A stretch of DNA of 64,000 nucleotides from Terfezia claveryi (GCA_015179025.1 WHUX01000012.1:434001-498000), one strand, 5' to 3'. Counted from the first letter of the stretch, positions 10,340 to 21,380 are shown. Numbers and translations: made by a program. Notes: generated by a model from the sequence alone, not told the origin.

Positions 10340-12083
10340 AAATAGCAATTGAGCTGGGGATCTTCATTGCACTTTGTTGCTGCAGTACGCATGAGACTTT
10401 GCAAATTTGTTGATGAGGTCTCCGCTTTGGTGGCATATTTAGCAATATAATTAACAACAGCATGAACCAAATATCTCCTGGTGATATACCTGAAGTACTA
10501 CTTTCCAAGGGAAAATTCAGCCCTATAGAAGCTATGATGCCTGCATTAGTGCATCCTGTCATCCTGTAATTGCTCCATTGGTTGATTTGAAGCCTCGGTA
10601 TTCTATAATCGTTGATGAGGCTGTGCCAACTGTTGTTGAGTAAGTTTCTGCTACTGCTTAAGTTGTTCTTGTTATTTACTCTACAGATCTATAGGTATAT
10701 AGTATTAGCTATATTCAATATGAATCTAATAGAATACTTGAAAAAACTTCTCGTTAACCTAACAATACGTTTTCCAACCCTCCACTGATCACAGGTCCCC
10801 CATCTGTTGGCATAGATGTCCATGCTTTTGGACCGAAGCTATTCCACACCTTGAGCAAGCAACAGGATTGATGTGCTGCGTGTTCTGAGAGTTCATGATT
10901 AGTGCTTGAAGCTGTTTCACAGGGTTGGTTTCGTACGTGTTCTGAGGAAGAGTATATATTGAAATAAAAACAAACTTCGTTCCAATTGAAATTGGCAACT
11001 TTCGTTTCCAATAAATTTTAAGATGATATCCTGTAGTGCAAGCCTAAGACATTATTTGCTAACGGTGTTTCGAGATTTTTTACCGAGTTCGTCTCCAGTT
11101 CGACCTCACCACATAGATCGCAATTCCAATATGGTCGCTCGGTACCGCATGGATAGATATGGTGAATTGGATAGGGCGCAGTCCTTGAACGCATTGGCTA
11201 ACTATTGCGACTCGCCGTATCGATGACTAAGGGAGAAGGTAATGAGAGAGACCACTTGTTCCCAGATGGTGGTTTTGAGGCGTGGTTGCAGGTTGTGGGG
11301 AGGTTGCTTGTTTCAGTCAATACCTGGTGTGGACACATGAATGGGCGTCAATGAGCGAGTGCTAATGTGTAACAAGGGGGCTGTTCAACATGTGGGGTAC
11401 TCTCAAACTACTACTCGTCGCACATTGCTCACAAACCAAGATGTCTGTCTTGGCGTGTGTTTTGTTCTTTATAGGTAAAAAGGAGGAGACCGCGGCAAAT
11501 TGGTATTTAGTACCCTTTGTTATTCTCCGCGGTGTTTATGTGGTGGGCGAGGTGGTATAAGGTGAGATTTAAGTTGTGGACAGCAATATAAGTACAGTCT
11601 CTAAGTCTAAACAGTTCTTCTTGAAGCATTTGCTTTAAATCTAGCTTATGGATACCTAGAGTTATTTATTGCCTATATATTGCCTATGGTAATCATGTGC
11701 TATTTGGTTTGGGATAGAAGGTTGGCGCGGTTTTGGTTTTTCAATTCATTCTGAGGTCAAAAAAAAATGAGGATGTTGATTACATGAGAAAATACAATCT
11801 TACAGCTATTAAATAAAATAGGGTCTTTATGTCCTATTTTAATATTTTGTCGAAAACTGAATGCGAACATGCAGCACGTTAAACCCGTTCTGCTTATTGG
11901 CTCATCTCACGCACGCGAAAACTTACGCAAAGCGAACTGCCTCATTAGGTTTTTTATATACTGTACCTACCTACATACAGCAGCTTCAATTAATATTTTA
12001 CTTGAAAAAGTTAGATTCTGGTTGGAGTATGTTAACGCTGGTTAGATTTTTTTCCCAGTGGCAAGTGTCACGGGTCACGCACG

Positions 12084-12126
12084 GCGCGGGCGGTTCGGCC
12101 GCCGGGCCCGGCGGGCGGTTCGCCCG
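12084..12126. other. Abrupt GC-rich patch
   Basis: About 43 bp consisting almost entirely of G and C lies inside AT-rich sequence. It contains the palindrome CCGGGCCCGG and a direct repeat GGGCGGTTCG at both sides. It lies about 220 bp upstream of the next gene's start. It may fold into a stable hairpin or be a repeat fragment. Confidence 0.5.
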
Positions 12127-12348
12127 AGTTCTTTGATACTGGGCCGACCGCAGCCGACCTCCTGTGGTATCGATAGTAAGTAGCTACTCAATATGTAGAA
12201 AAGGTATATAAGAACTAACGTTTCCCTTTTGTGAAGACGGAGAATTGCTTCCAAGTGATATTCAAGCACTGATCGTCTCGGCCTTCAACTTGCCCGAAAC
12301 TTCAACTCCTCTGAAAATCCCCCAATTTTCCCACAGCGAACCCTAGCA

Positions 12349-13488
12349 ATGGGCTCATACATCCCCGTCCCGCAAGCTAGGGCCGCAGCATCTACTCCCT
12401 CTTCTACGTATACCTCTACGCCTCCCGCAAACCCGGGCACCAGCAACCCCTCCCAACCCTCCTTCTACCTCACCCTTCCCCTCACCCCTACCTCGCACAT
12501 CACCATTCAGCCCTTCTCCCATACGTCCTCCCCCCTCCTCGAATCCCTCCTGGACCTCTCCCATCCGGTCACAAGCATCTGGCCTGACTTCATCACCCAC
12601 GCCACCACCGAAGCCAATTCCATATTTGAGAAAATTATGGTCGACGAGCGGTGGACACCCTTTCAATTAGCTGCTATCCTACACTCTGGGAGCTCTCCCT
12701 CCCCAGGAGCGAAGATCATCGGCCAAGCAAACTCCATCCCTTTCCACTGGCCGACTCCCAATGAGTCCTCAACTCTCCCAGACGGGGGCTGGGACAGAGT
12801 ATTAGCCATGGGGAGTTCTCCCGAGATAACTCCCGGCCCAGTGAACGCTTTATCGGCATTGAGCGTAGCTATTGACCCAGAATACCGTGCGAGTAAGCTC
12901 AGCGGGATAGACCTGGCAACAGAGATGTTAAAAGGACTCAAGACAATAGCAGAGAATCTGGGTTTCGAGGCGTTTGTTGTCCCGGTTAGGCCGACGAGGA
13001 AAGGGGCTGGGGGGAATGTGTGGGTTGATATGGATAGGTATATTCGGTGTAGGAGTGGGGAGGATCCAACAACGAAAATTTTAAGCGGCTGGGAGAATAA
13101 ACAACAAGAGGAGGAGTTAGAATTGATGGATCAAAAAGATTTATATGATCCCTGGTTACGAAAACATATTGATATGGGTGCAAAGATGGTGAAAGTCTGC
13201 TGGGAGAGTTCGATTATTGAGAGCGCGGTAGAGGATTGGGAGAAGTGGACGGGGGTGAGCTTCAAGGTTCCGAGTGTTAATCCCTATAGGTGTGTTAAAA
13301 GGGGTAAGGAGATGGATATGGGACAGAGAGGCGAGGGAGATAAAGAAGAGAGCTACGAAGTGGTAATACCAGGGGGGTTAGTCCCAGTGAGGGTTTTTCC
13401 GAAGAGGAAGTTTGTGGAGGAGGATGGGGTAGAGAAGGTGGGGGTCGGATTATATGTGGAGCCGAATGTTTGGGTAAGGCATTTTTAG
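12349..13488 (+). CDS. GNAT-like acetyltransferase family protein of bacterial type
   Basis: An intronless frame of 379 codons. It follows the order of a GNAT-like family that I know mainly from bacteria: LPDGGWDRVL (143-152), ALSVAIDPEYR (170-180), helix LATEMLKGLKTIAENLGFEAFVVPVRPTRK (two-part, 189-218), VDMDRY (226-231), YDPWLRKHIDMGAKMVKV (266-283), DWEKWTGVSF (296-305), then IPGGLVPVRVF and the signature YVEPNVWVRHF at the very end. Known members are annotated as acetyltransferases with unknown substrates. The acetyl-CoA loop, which normally reads RxxGxG/A after the PEYR strand, is here RASKLSG, so CoA binding may be altered. The first 40 residues are Ser/Pro/Thr-rich and disordered. A possible 5' UTR intron ends with CCCACAG just before the start. 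Family membership is strong; function is unknown. Confidence 0.85.
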   Translation: MGSYIPVPQARAAASTPSSTYTSTPPANPGTSNPSQPSFYLTLPLTPTSHITIQPFSHTSSPLLESLLDLSHPVTSIWPDFITHATTEANSIFEKIMVDERWTPFQLAAILHSGSSPSPGAKIIGQANSIPFHWPTPNESSTLPDGGWDRVLAMGSSPEITPGPVNALSALSVAIDPEYRASKLSGIDLATEMLKGLKTIAENLGFEAFVVPVRPTRKGAGGNVWVDMDRYIRCRSGEDPTTKILSGWENKQQEEELELMDQKDLYDPWLRKHIDMGAKMVKVCWESSIIESAVEDWEKWTGVSFKVPSVNPYRCVKRGKEMDMGQRGEGDKEESYEVVIPGGLVPVRVFPKRKFVEEDGVEKVGVGLYVEPNVWVRHF

Positions 13489-14863
13489 ATCAAGAGATAT
13501 GGGGAAAAGGTATTTTACAAGGGAGATAGGAGGCATCCATGACTGTCGAATACTTGGGTTTATAGTTTCTAGTGTCTCATATTTTATATTAAACCTCTCC
13601 TCTCGTACTATTTCGTATACCTAGCCTCCCTCCTCCAGATTTACAGTCCTAGCCCAACAGTCATAGTAATCTAGCTGCACAAGGACAAGCGGCGAAGGAT
13701 GCGGCCTGCATACTTACACCTACGATAAGGCCTTGTGGGTAGTAGTAGTCCGTGAACGTTTTGTTCACCATGACTTTTGGGCTAGGATTGTACTTTTTGT
13801 CGTGCATATGTCTCATAATGATGAAGCTAGCATTACGCTTACCCTCAACTAACATATCAATCCAAGCATACCCTTCTTCAACCTTCCCCCCACCCCAACG
13901 GCCTCCTTCATCAAATCAATGCAAAAGTTGCGGTAATCTTTGTATTTTTGTTATAACTCTATCTTGGATTGGACCCAGCCCATTGTTCCTCTAACTCGGG
14001 ATCATCCATTAGTAGACTGTAGCTTATAGGTACTATCAATTTACCTTGGTTGTCACATCCACCGTTTTCTATCGAGGGTCAGTACCCACAACTCAATAAG
14101 TCTTCAACGACTAGGTATATTGAGGCATAATCATTGCTGCCAATCTCTATACCGTGCTTACATTGGTTACATATCCTCCAGCTACTGAAACCAAAATGCT
14201 GATCTCTTTCTACTAAGCTCATCTGATGCACAATATATCGTATTATGCATGCTCTAAAATCTCTGTTATACAGGAGATGGACAAAATATGGTCAGCAAAC
14301 AAAACCGGGCGATAGTAGTGCCCAGAGCCTAGGACTATAATTACACCGAAACAATTAGCAGAACCGAGGGAGATTCAATTGGCCATGGGACAAGGCAAAT
14401 ATATACCTTTTTAGACTCCACAAGCCTGTTCCATCGAAACTTGAGAGTAATGGCCTTACTTATCAAGGGAAGAAATTGCCAGTTACTAGGCTGGTTCGCC
14501 AGATTACGAGGAAGGAACCTAGGGTCAAAGCTAACATATTCCCATTTATAGTCATGAGCTGGAAGATTCGTAGAATTCACCTTTGAATCCACCTCTCTTG
14601 TCTTCCCTTTCTTCCTTCCTTCTCTTCTGTACAGTGAGTCGGGTTAGTCTGGTTGTAAGCACACCACAGGAGCTTGACCTCGATGCTGGTTTTGGAGGTC
14701 ACGTGAACACAAATATGTATATATAATCGAGGAAAAATTTAATGTATTGGGAAATACAACCAACCTAAATCCGATTGAGGACCAGGCAGTGTATATAATC
14801 CATGTATATCATTCATCGTCCAAACCCATCAAACGAATATACCCTCCTTCCTTAACTTGATTC
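13489..14863. other. Intergenic between convergent genes, no feature seen
   Basis: About 1.4 kb lies between the 3' ends of two convergent genes. Only short open frames without recognisable similarity were seen. Confidence 0.5.
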
Positions 14864-16633
14864 TTACTTCAACCGCCACCACCTTCCTTTCGCTGTTCCG
14901 GTGGTCTCCGCCTCCTTATTTCCTGTCTCCGCCTCCTTATTTCCTGTCTCCGCCTCCTTGTTTCCTGACTCCGCCTCCTTGTTTACGGTCTGCGCCTCCT
15001 TATTTCCGGTCTCCGCCTCCTTATTTCCTGTCTCCACCTCCTTGTTTCCGGTCTGCGCCTCCTTATTTCCTGTCTCCGCCTCCTTATTTCCTGTCTCCAC
15101 CTCCTTGTTTCCGGTCTCTGCCTCCTTATTTCCGGACTCTGCCTCCTTATTTTCATTATTTTCGGTCTCCGCCTCCCTATTTCTGGTCTCCGCCTCCTTA
15201 TTTTCGGTCTCCGCCTCCTTATTCCCGGTCCCCGCCTCCTTATTTTTCGCCAGCTCCTCCTCCTCAGTCCCAATCCCACCACCAAACACCGCCATCCTTT
15301 CGGCTTCCTCCATCTCCTCTCTGGTTTCCTTTCCCCTCTTGTAACAATACCACAGGGCACAAAACAACACAAAGACGCCCAAACCCACCGCGACTCCTCC
15401 ACTAAGCAAGATTGGAAATCTGGTCTTCAAGGCTTGGACAATGCCTTTAAGTAGGTCCGCTAATACTCCTGGTGTAGTCACCATCTCCTTTAATCCCAGT
15501 CCACCAGCTTTCGCAGCAGCTGGGGTGGTTGCGGCCAGCGTACGGAGGACGGCGGGCGTCATTTTGTCGGGCATGGTTTGAATTATGGGCCTTAAAAAAT
15601 CTGGGAGAGAGGAGTATGTCTTCTCCATAAGAGAAGAGGAGGATTCAAAGAGGGAAACGAGATCACCATATGCGGTGGGGACACCGTTCATCAAATCCTT
15701 CAAGATCTGGGTGAACTTGCGGATTAGCGGTTTGATTCCTGTTGACGGGGAGGATAACACAGTTCCCTGTGGTAAAACATCTTAGCTATATCCTGCAATC
15801 AAGGTGAATTCAAAGTTTACATTTAAGGCTGCACAATTCAAGCGCTCGAGGATGTCGGTGAGCTCCTGATCTTCCCGTATTACTGCTGATCATTAGTGGG
15901 GCGTATAAACATGAAAATACACAGTGAATACAAACTTTCAGGGGGCCCAGTCGGGGTGGTGGCCATTGACTTCACGGAAATTAGCAATTGCTCCTTATGA
16001 AATCCACGCCTATGGCACTCACCTCCACTACATCATCTGGCGCCTCGGTTGCCTTCTCTTTTCCCTTTCCTTTATCCTTCCCTTTGCCCACAACAGTTTG
16101 CCCAAGTCGTGATGCTGTAGTTGAACCAAGAGTCTCTAAGTATCCCCACTTTTCTTTCAGATTCCCCATCCAGTCTCTATCCCTTGTCACTGCTGGAGCC
16201 ACATTTTCGGGTACATTCTCCGTTGTGGTCTTGACTGGGGTATCTACAGCCAAGGGTGTCTGCGGAGGCTGTGGCACATTGAAGATGACGCTCGTCGACT
16301 CTGCATTTCCCACTGGTTCATCTATAACCTGAGCCAGGAAACGCTCATCGTGAGGAGCCAAGAGCGGAGTCAGGGCACCATCAACATTGGGGGTGGAATG
16401 ATGGTTCTTCCTCAACTTCTTGATTGTGAAGTATTCGAGCATCCTGTGGTAATTAGGCTGGAAGTTGGATTGTTCGACCCAGATAAATATCTGCCGCAAG
16501 CGATAAATGAAGGTGCGGACGTGAACAGTGTCTGAATTCAGCCAGATCAATTCACTTTGCAACCACGTAAGCTGCAGTTTCTGTTGGGTACTCACTCATA
16601 GGTGGCGAATCGGGTTACAAAACTGCGTTGCAT
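14864..16633 (-). CDS. Fungal single-pass membrane protein with heptapeptide repeat tail
   Basis: Predicted join on the minus strand is 16633-16596, 16554-16023, 15865-15821 and 15766-14864, giving 505 residues; all joins keep frame. The first intron would be only 41 bp, so the extreme N terminus is uncertain. The N-terminal part has no recognised domain. A Lys/Gly stretch GKGKDKGKGKEK precedes a helical region beginning ELTDILERLNCAALN and containing LIRKFTQILKDLMNGVPTAYGDL and SLPDFLRPIIQTMPDKMTP. One transmembrane segment, LLSGGVAVGLGVFVLFCALW, is followed by the basic anchor YKRGK. The cytoplasmic tail is about 15 imperfect copies of the heptad GNKEAET, encoded by a 21-bp minisatellite. 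The helical-plus-TM layout resembles unnamed fungal proteins. I cannot assign a function. Confidence 0.68.
14906..15245. repeat. 21-bp coding minisatellite
   Basis: About 15 imperfect copies of a 21-bp unit (CCTCCTTATTTCCTGTCTCCG on the plus strand, written here as one unit of the array in split form CCTCCTTATT plus TCCTGTCTCCG). On the minus strand it encodes GNKEAET. Because 21 is a multiple of three and the unit lacks stops, other frames stay open and produce long Ser/Pro/Phe shadow frames. Confidence 0.88.
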
Positions 16634-16778
16634 CGCCAAGGGAGACTGACCTCAGACTTGTGATATGACCTCAGCGTTATGAATGATTTGCCCCCCTCGG
16701 TTCATTTTAGTAGCACATACGGATAAACCAAAATGCATAGGCCACTCCGGCCGAGGCGATATATTGTTCTTCTCGACT

Positions 16779-18295
16779 TTACATGAATTTTCTACACCTC
16801 ATAACCCCGTCGGTCATTAGCCCCGACATGTACAAGTCACCCTTCTCTCCCCCCTCATCCTCCACCAATAATGAAATCGTAGTCGCATTGCCAAGCAGAC
16901 CCTTTCTGTCCGCGAAAACGGTCTCGACTGGCACTTCTCCCGTGTACCCCCCACCATAGAATGAAGACCCGATTTGATTTGTCCTGAAGGAGTAAATTGC
17001 GACTGGGCTACGTTCAGGCCCCTCTCCTGCAGGCTTGAGAACGTAGTCATGCAAAATCGCTGGTTCCGGGAATCCAGCAATGAGAAACTTAGACTGGGAA
17101 GGATATGAGAGACTTGTCTTGTCGGGCAGAGAATCAAGAACAATATCCTGAACAGGGTAAATCTCTGATGACCCATAGTTTCGAGAGAATACTCTAATAA
17201 AGCCACCGCCGGATGAAGATACATAGAGGTTATTTGAAGGAGGTGGGTTGCTGTTCTCTGCGCTTGCTATTTTCTTAGTCCCCGTAATTCCTTTCGCCTG
17301 AATGATATTCTTCGCTACAATTTTCCAGCCCCCTTCATCGTCATAATAGCTAATATGACCAAGTGGAAGTCTTGCAACATCCTCCACCATTCGTAATATG
17401 CCTTCTTTGAATCGGTGGTCATTTGTTACGAAGAAGCCACTCTTATGGTCGGATTCAGGGATAGCGAATATATCATTTGGCGTGGGTGCACCCCCAGCGG
17501 ATGAGAATGGAATAGGTACCGTTTTAATGAAATTTAGATGATCCTCGCCTGGAGTGTGCCAGAATTTCTCTACCACCGACCCAAAGGGACGGTGATTAAT
17601 AATGTAAAAGGTAATGTTGTGAGGTGAGAGGATGTTGATATCGAATCCTATAACGTCAAACCATTGATATTAGAAAAGCAAATTGGAAAAGTTTTCCAAC
17701 CAGAGAGACTCACCATGAAGCACAAAATCGACATTGTTTGGGAAACCCCGAAGCTCGAGCTCTACCGCCTCATCCGCCTATCACCCGAGATATATTGGTT
17801 AGCCGCACCTAACCAAATTAAAATTTGAAGAAGAATTTCTACCTCAACATCCCATTTAACCATTTTGTCAATCATTAAGCCACTCTGCCCCACTTGACCT
17901 CCATTTGGAGACCTCTCTTGCTCCAAATACCTTTGCCCCAGCCCGGGTATCCACTTCCTCCTCATTTCAAAATCACTTACACATGCAGCATACATAATCC
18001 CTGCATCGAAATGCATATCTTCACATCCCTTCAATAACCCTGGGTGATGCTTTTGGCATTGCCCATCTGCCACAGAATTGCCAATGTGACTATCGAATCT
18101 TGCATATACAGCATTGGCTGGTGGTGAAAAAAGAATATATGAGCGCGAGATATAAGGGGCGACAAACTGGACCACAACTGTGTCGCTGAAGTCAGTTACG
18201 TGTCTTCAACAGGTTCCGTGTGAACCTGGTTATAATTAGTGAAGAAACATACCAGCAGCTACAGCCAAGAGGATGGCAGGTTGAAGGTACCCCAT
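16779..18295 (-). CDS. Paraoxonase/arylesterase-like beta-propeller protein
   Basis: Predicted join on the minus strand is 18295-18253, 18177-17843, 17777-17714 and 17647-16779, giving 436 residues with frame kept across all four exons. The N terminus MGYLQPAILLAVAAVVVQFVAP is a signal anchor (split here by exon 1/2). The order GCEDMHFDAGIMYAACVSD, ADEAVELELRGFP, HGFDINILSPHNITFYIINH and FWHTPGEDHL matches fungal relatives of serum paraoxonase (PON), six-bladed calcium-dependent propeller lactonases/esterases. GCEDMHF corresponds to the calcium-binding Glu-Asp segment, and NDIFAIPESDHKSGFFVTND to the substrate-side Asn/Asp loop. The C terminus LYMSGLMTDGVMRC is the usual last blade. It is probably membrane-anchored in the secretory path. 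The substrate is unknown; lactones or esters are inferred from the family. Confidence 0.88.
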
Positions 18296-18582
18296 CTCAT
18301 ACTCTGTTGCGAGTCGAAGGTTCGGTCGCGGTGTCTTCCGCAGGTTGGGGCCTTCTGCACCTTATGTGGCCTTCTGTACCCTCTGATTTAACACAGTCCC
18401 CGGCCAGATGTAGCCAATAGCACGCTGCGCCAATTGCATTGCGAGCTTTAGGTTAACGGTGGTAGTGAATGCTTACCGCAAATATATAGAATTCGATATC
18501 GTAATCAGTTTTGAAAACACCAACTGCACATACACGTTTGCTGGCTATGTGACGATGTGAGGTCTGGGATATAAGACAGGTT

Positions 18583-19190
18583 ACTCAAATCTTGCTATAC
18601 CGGACTGCATAAATCCGCTGTAATATAGCTAATATCCGTTATAGAAAATAGCGTGGGGTCCGTTTAGGCGGGGTAAAAGGATAGAAGTAGTGCTTGCAGA
18701 GATTGTTTACCTTACCTATACAACCGTTCCATGAGCTTGCTTATCACCACCGGAACCAACTCTCAACAAGTAAATACTCTTGACTATAATGAAGATGGAG
18801 TGAATACTACTATGTTTAGATAATGAGGACAGCGAGGAGGAAGATCTTGAGGACCTTTATGCGCCACCTCCTATACCTCCAATTACAACTGCTCAAGCAC
18901 GCTCTCACCTTACTGAGCTTATTCGGCATTTGGAAGCTCTTACAGTTTCAGAACTTCCTGGAGGAAAGCCCCATCTTAATATCTTTGATGTTAGCTATCA
19001 TCTTGAGCAGGCCTTACTACTGTTACCATTCCGTTATAGCAATTACATTTACCTGTAATAATCCCTGTAACAATCCCTGTAACCCCTTACCAGCCCATCC
19101 GGTACGGTATCCGGTATAGCAAGTACTGTAGATGCCTCACCTAAATGGGATCCGCTATAGCGAGGTCCAGTATAGCAAGGTTTGAGTGTA
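18583..19190 (+). mobile_element. Deleted pogo/Tigger-type element
   Basis: Inverted ends of about 23 bp face each other: ACTCAAATCTTGCTATACCG starting at 18583, and its near-complement ending about 19187 (ACTCAAACCTTGCTATACTG when read inward), with two differences in the 23 bp. TA lies at or beside both ends, as in pogo elements. Inside, about 18820-19060, a frame reads DNEDSEEEDLEDLYAPPP then IPPITTAQARSHLTELIRHL, resembling the acidic C-terminal tail of pogo-type transposases. The catalytic part is missing. At about 605 bp this is a non-autonomous, internally deleted copy. Confidence 0.65.
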
Positions 19191-19436
19191 GGTTCCCGAG
19201 TCCCTGGAGATTCACAACCGTACCGCTTATTTGAAGAGCAACCCTGTACCGTATTATACGCTAGCAAACAGCAAACGGGTGCTACCTAGTTCATATCAAC
19301 AAATATCCGTACCTAAATGGTTCCTTTTATGTTTTGAGATAATTAATTCTATATTGTGGTGTTATCTCAAGATATATTGATGTCCCACATTGGTTTCCTT
19401 GCAAATACATAACGGTACGGAGTAGGTGCCGGGTAT

Positions 19437-19479
19437 GTAGTCTGGTTGCGAGGGGGACCTACCTAGTGCAACCAGACTG
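19437..19479. mobile_element. Paired transposon-end fragment
   Basis: A short segment starts TAGTCTGGTTGC and ends GCAACCAGACT, so the ends are inverted copies about 18 bp apart. GGTGCCG occurs near both flanks but not flush, so a target duplication is uncertain. Confidence 0.5.
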
Positions 19480-19518
19480 GGTGCCGACGGAACCTGCAAG
19501 ACTAGATACATAATGAAC

Positions 19519-20063
19519 TACCATTCGCAACCTAGTAGTGATCAGCCACTGTCTTATGACCATCCCTGCAACCCCCCAGCAGCAACACCCCCAGCCACAT
19601 CTCGTAATATATTATGACTCTGCTGATTCCGGCTATATTCACAACTATGGAAGCAAATACGCTCTACAACATGGTTACCCTCACATCCCGCCATATTCAA
19701 CTCAATACCCCCATACCACCTCCCCCAGCATGACCGTTGTCATACCCGACCCCTCCCCCCGAACCCCCCCAATAGGGCCAGTATCATGCGGGTGAACTCA
19801 TGACCACGAGAGGGCCCTTTACCTAACATCTATATTCATGATTAAACAGCTTCTAGGGCAGCAAGCAACAATATATGCAAACAGTCAGCTATCATTACAA
19901 GCCGCTCACCGCTCCAAAAATGAGCTATTTTCAGAATTAGGTATATTTCCATGATTTATGCTATTATAACCCCCATATACCTCAATCCGCTGCAATACTC
20001 TCTTCCCAAGCATTCTCAGCCCCCGCCGAAAGGTCTCCAATAGCTCTGAGAGTTCTAATACCC
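19519..20063 (+). repeat. Left arm of long inverted repeat
   Basis: About 545 bp that recur in inverted orientation at 20837-21380, with only scattered base differences. The outer boundary is at TACCATTCGCAACC and the inner boundary at CTCTGAGAGTTCTAATACC. A degenerate relative is found at about 48450-48630. The arms look like transposon sequence inserted head to head or terminal arms of one larger element. Confidence 0.85.
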
Positions 20064-20836
20064 CCCTTCAAGAATCTTCACCCTCCATTAATACCCCTGC
20101 CTCTACTCCCTCTGTTGGCCTTATATTGTACGAATAGGCCCAAAACCGCGAGGAGACCTTTACCTATATCCATGGTAAATTAGTGCTGAAGGTGGAGCGT
20201 GCTAGTTTGGTTGGCACGGAGCGTGCAAAATTACAAATTGCAGGATCTCAACTCAGCACACTGAGTAAGTTCCGAGAGCTCTTATTCAATCAGCCAAATC
20301 CACCCCATCTATGCCCTCCTCAATCCCCCGAGTTCAACACTCCTCTAGAGCATCCTCAGCCGCCCCACTCCTCTAGAGCATCCTCAGCCGCCCCGGAGAG
20401 GTTGCTAATCGCTCTGGAGCTACAATACCCCCCCATTTTGGGCTCCAGGTAGTCGCATTAGCCATGGCGGTATGCTGGCCTTTCTCGAGGCATTTTAAAC
20501 CCTTTACACCCTTTATAGCTACCAGATCAGCCCAAGCATTACCGATATGTACCAGAGCAGGTGTTGAGAGCACGCTAGGTTGGGCACTAGGTTGGACGCT
20601 AAGTCTGGTTACTACATTGGTAGACGCTAGGTTGGACGCTAAGTATAGCACTAGAACGGCACGAGACTAGACAAAGCGCTAGGTTAGGTGTTGAGGAATT
20701 TAGAGCAGCTAAGTCGACGCTGAGTTGGACTCGTGAGTGTGGGGTTGCTGTTGGTTGCTGTGAGGGGGTTGAAATGGCCCCAGGGGAGGGTGACAAAACC
20801 TCCTAGATGGAAGCAACCCATGAAGCCCAAAGGGAA
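20064..20836. other. Spacer between inverted arms
   Basis: About 770 bp. It contains a duplicated block near 20320-20400 (CCTCAGCCGCCCC with flanks), irregular repeats of CGCTAGGTTGGACGCTAAGT at about 20570-20650, and a 15-bp transposon end at 20203. No credible coding frame was seen. Confidence 0.6.
20194..20226 (+). mobile_element. Solo 15-bp transposon end with 9-bp TSD
   Basis: The core TAGTTTGGTTGGCAC (20203-20217) is flanked flush on both sides by the exact 9-bp direct repeat GGAGCGTGC (20194-20202 and 20218-20226). No second end or internal sequence is present. Confidence 0.8.
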
Positions 20837-21380
20837 GGTATTAGAACTCTCAGAGCTATTGGAGACCTTTCGGCGGTGGCTGAGAATGCCTGGGAAGAGA
20901 GTATTGCAGCGGATTGAGGTATATGGGGGTTATAATAGCATAAATCATGGAAATATACCTAATTCTGAAAATAGCTCATTTTTGGAGCAGTGAGCGGCTT
21001 GTAATGATAGCTAACTGTTTGCATATATTGTTGCTTGCTGCCCTAGAAGCTGTTTAATCATGAATATAGATGTTAGGTAAAGGGCCTTCTCGTGGTGATG
21101 AGTTCACCTGCATGATACTCGCCCTATTGGGGGGGTTTGGGGGGGGGGGTCGGGTATGACAAGGGTCATGCTGGGGGAGGTGGTATGGGGGTATTGAGTT
21201 GAATATGGCGGGATGTGAGGGTAACCATGTTGTGGAGCGTATTTGCTTCCATAGTGGTGAATATAGCCGGAATCAGCAGAGTCATAATATATTACGAGAT
21301 GTGGCTGGGGGTGTTGCTGCCGGGGGGTTGCAGGGATGGTCATAAGACAGTGGCTGATCACTACTAGGTTGCGAATGGTA
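20837..21380 (-). repeat. Right arm of long inverted repeat
   Basis: Inverted copy of 19519-20063. It carries a longer G run at about 21126-21150 than the other arm and scattered substitutions elsewhere. Confidence 0.85.

Larger units (their letters stand above)
7570..12348. other. AT-rich gene desert with decayed repeats
   Basis: About 4.8 kb with stops in every frame and only short shadow frames. It contains a palindromic transposon-end pair (9407-9455), a single transposon end at about 9937, AT dinucleotide runs near 9965-9985, a 28-bp tandem duplication (10284-10339) and an abrupt GC-rich patch (12084-12126). No protein similarity was recognised, so this looks like old repetitive sequence. 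Confidence 0.55.

Noticed and set aside
14857..15405. Long plus-strand frames of Ser/Pro/Phe repeats
   Set aside because: They are shadows of the 21-bp minisatellite; the minus-strand frame continues into a membrane protein with proper splice joins.
19538..19795. Proline/tyrosine-rich frame present in both inverted arms
   Set aside because: The two copies differ mostly by amino-acid-changing substitutions and have no flanking gene structure, so purifying selection is not seen.
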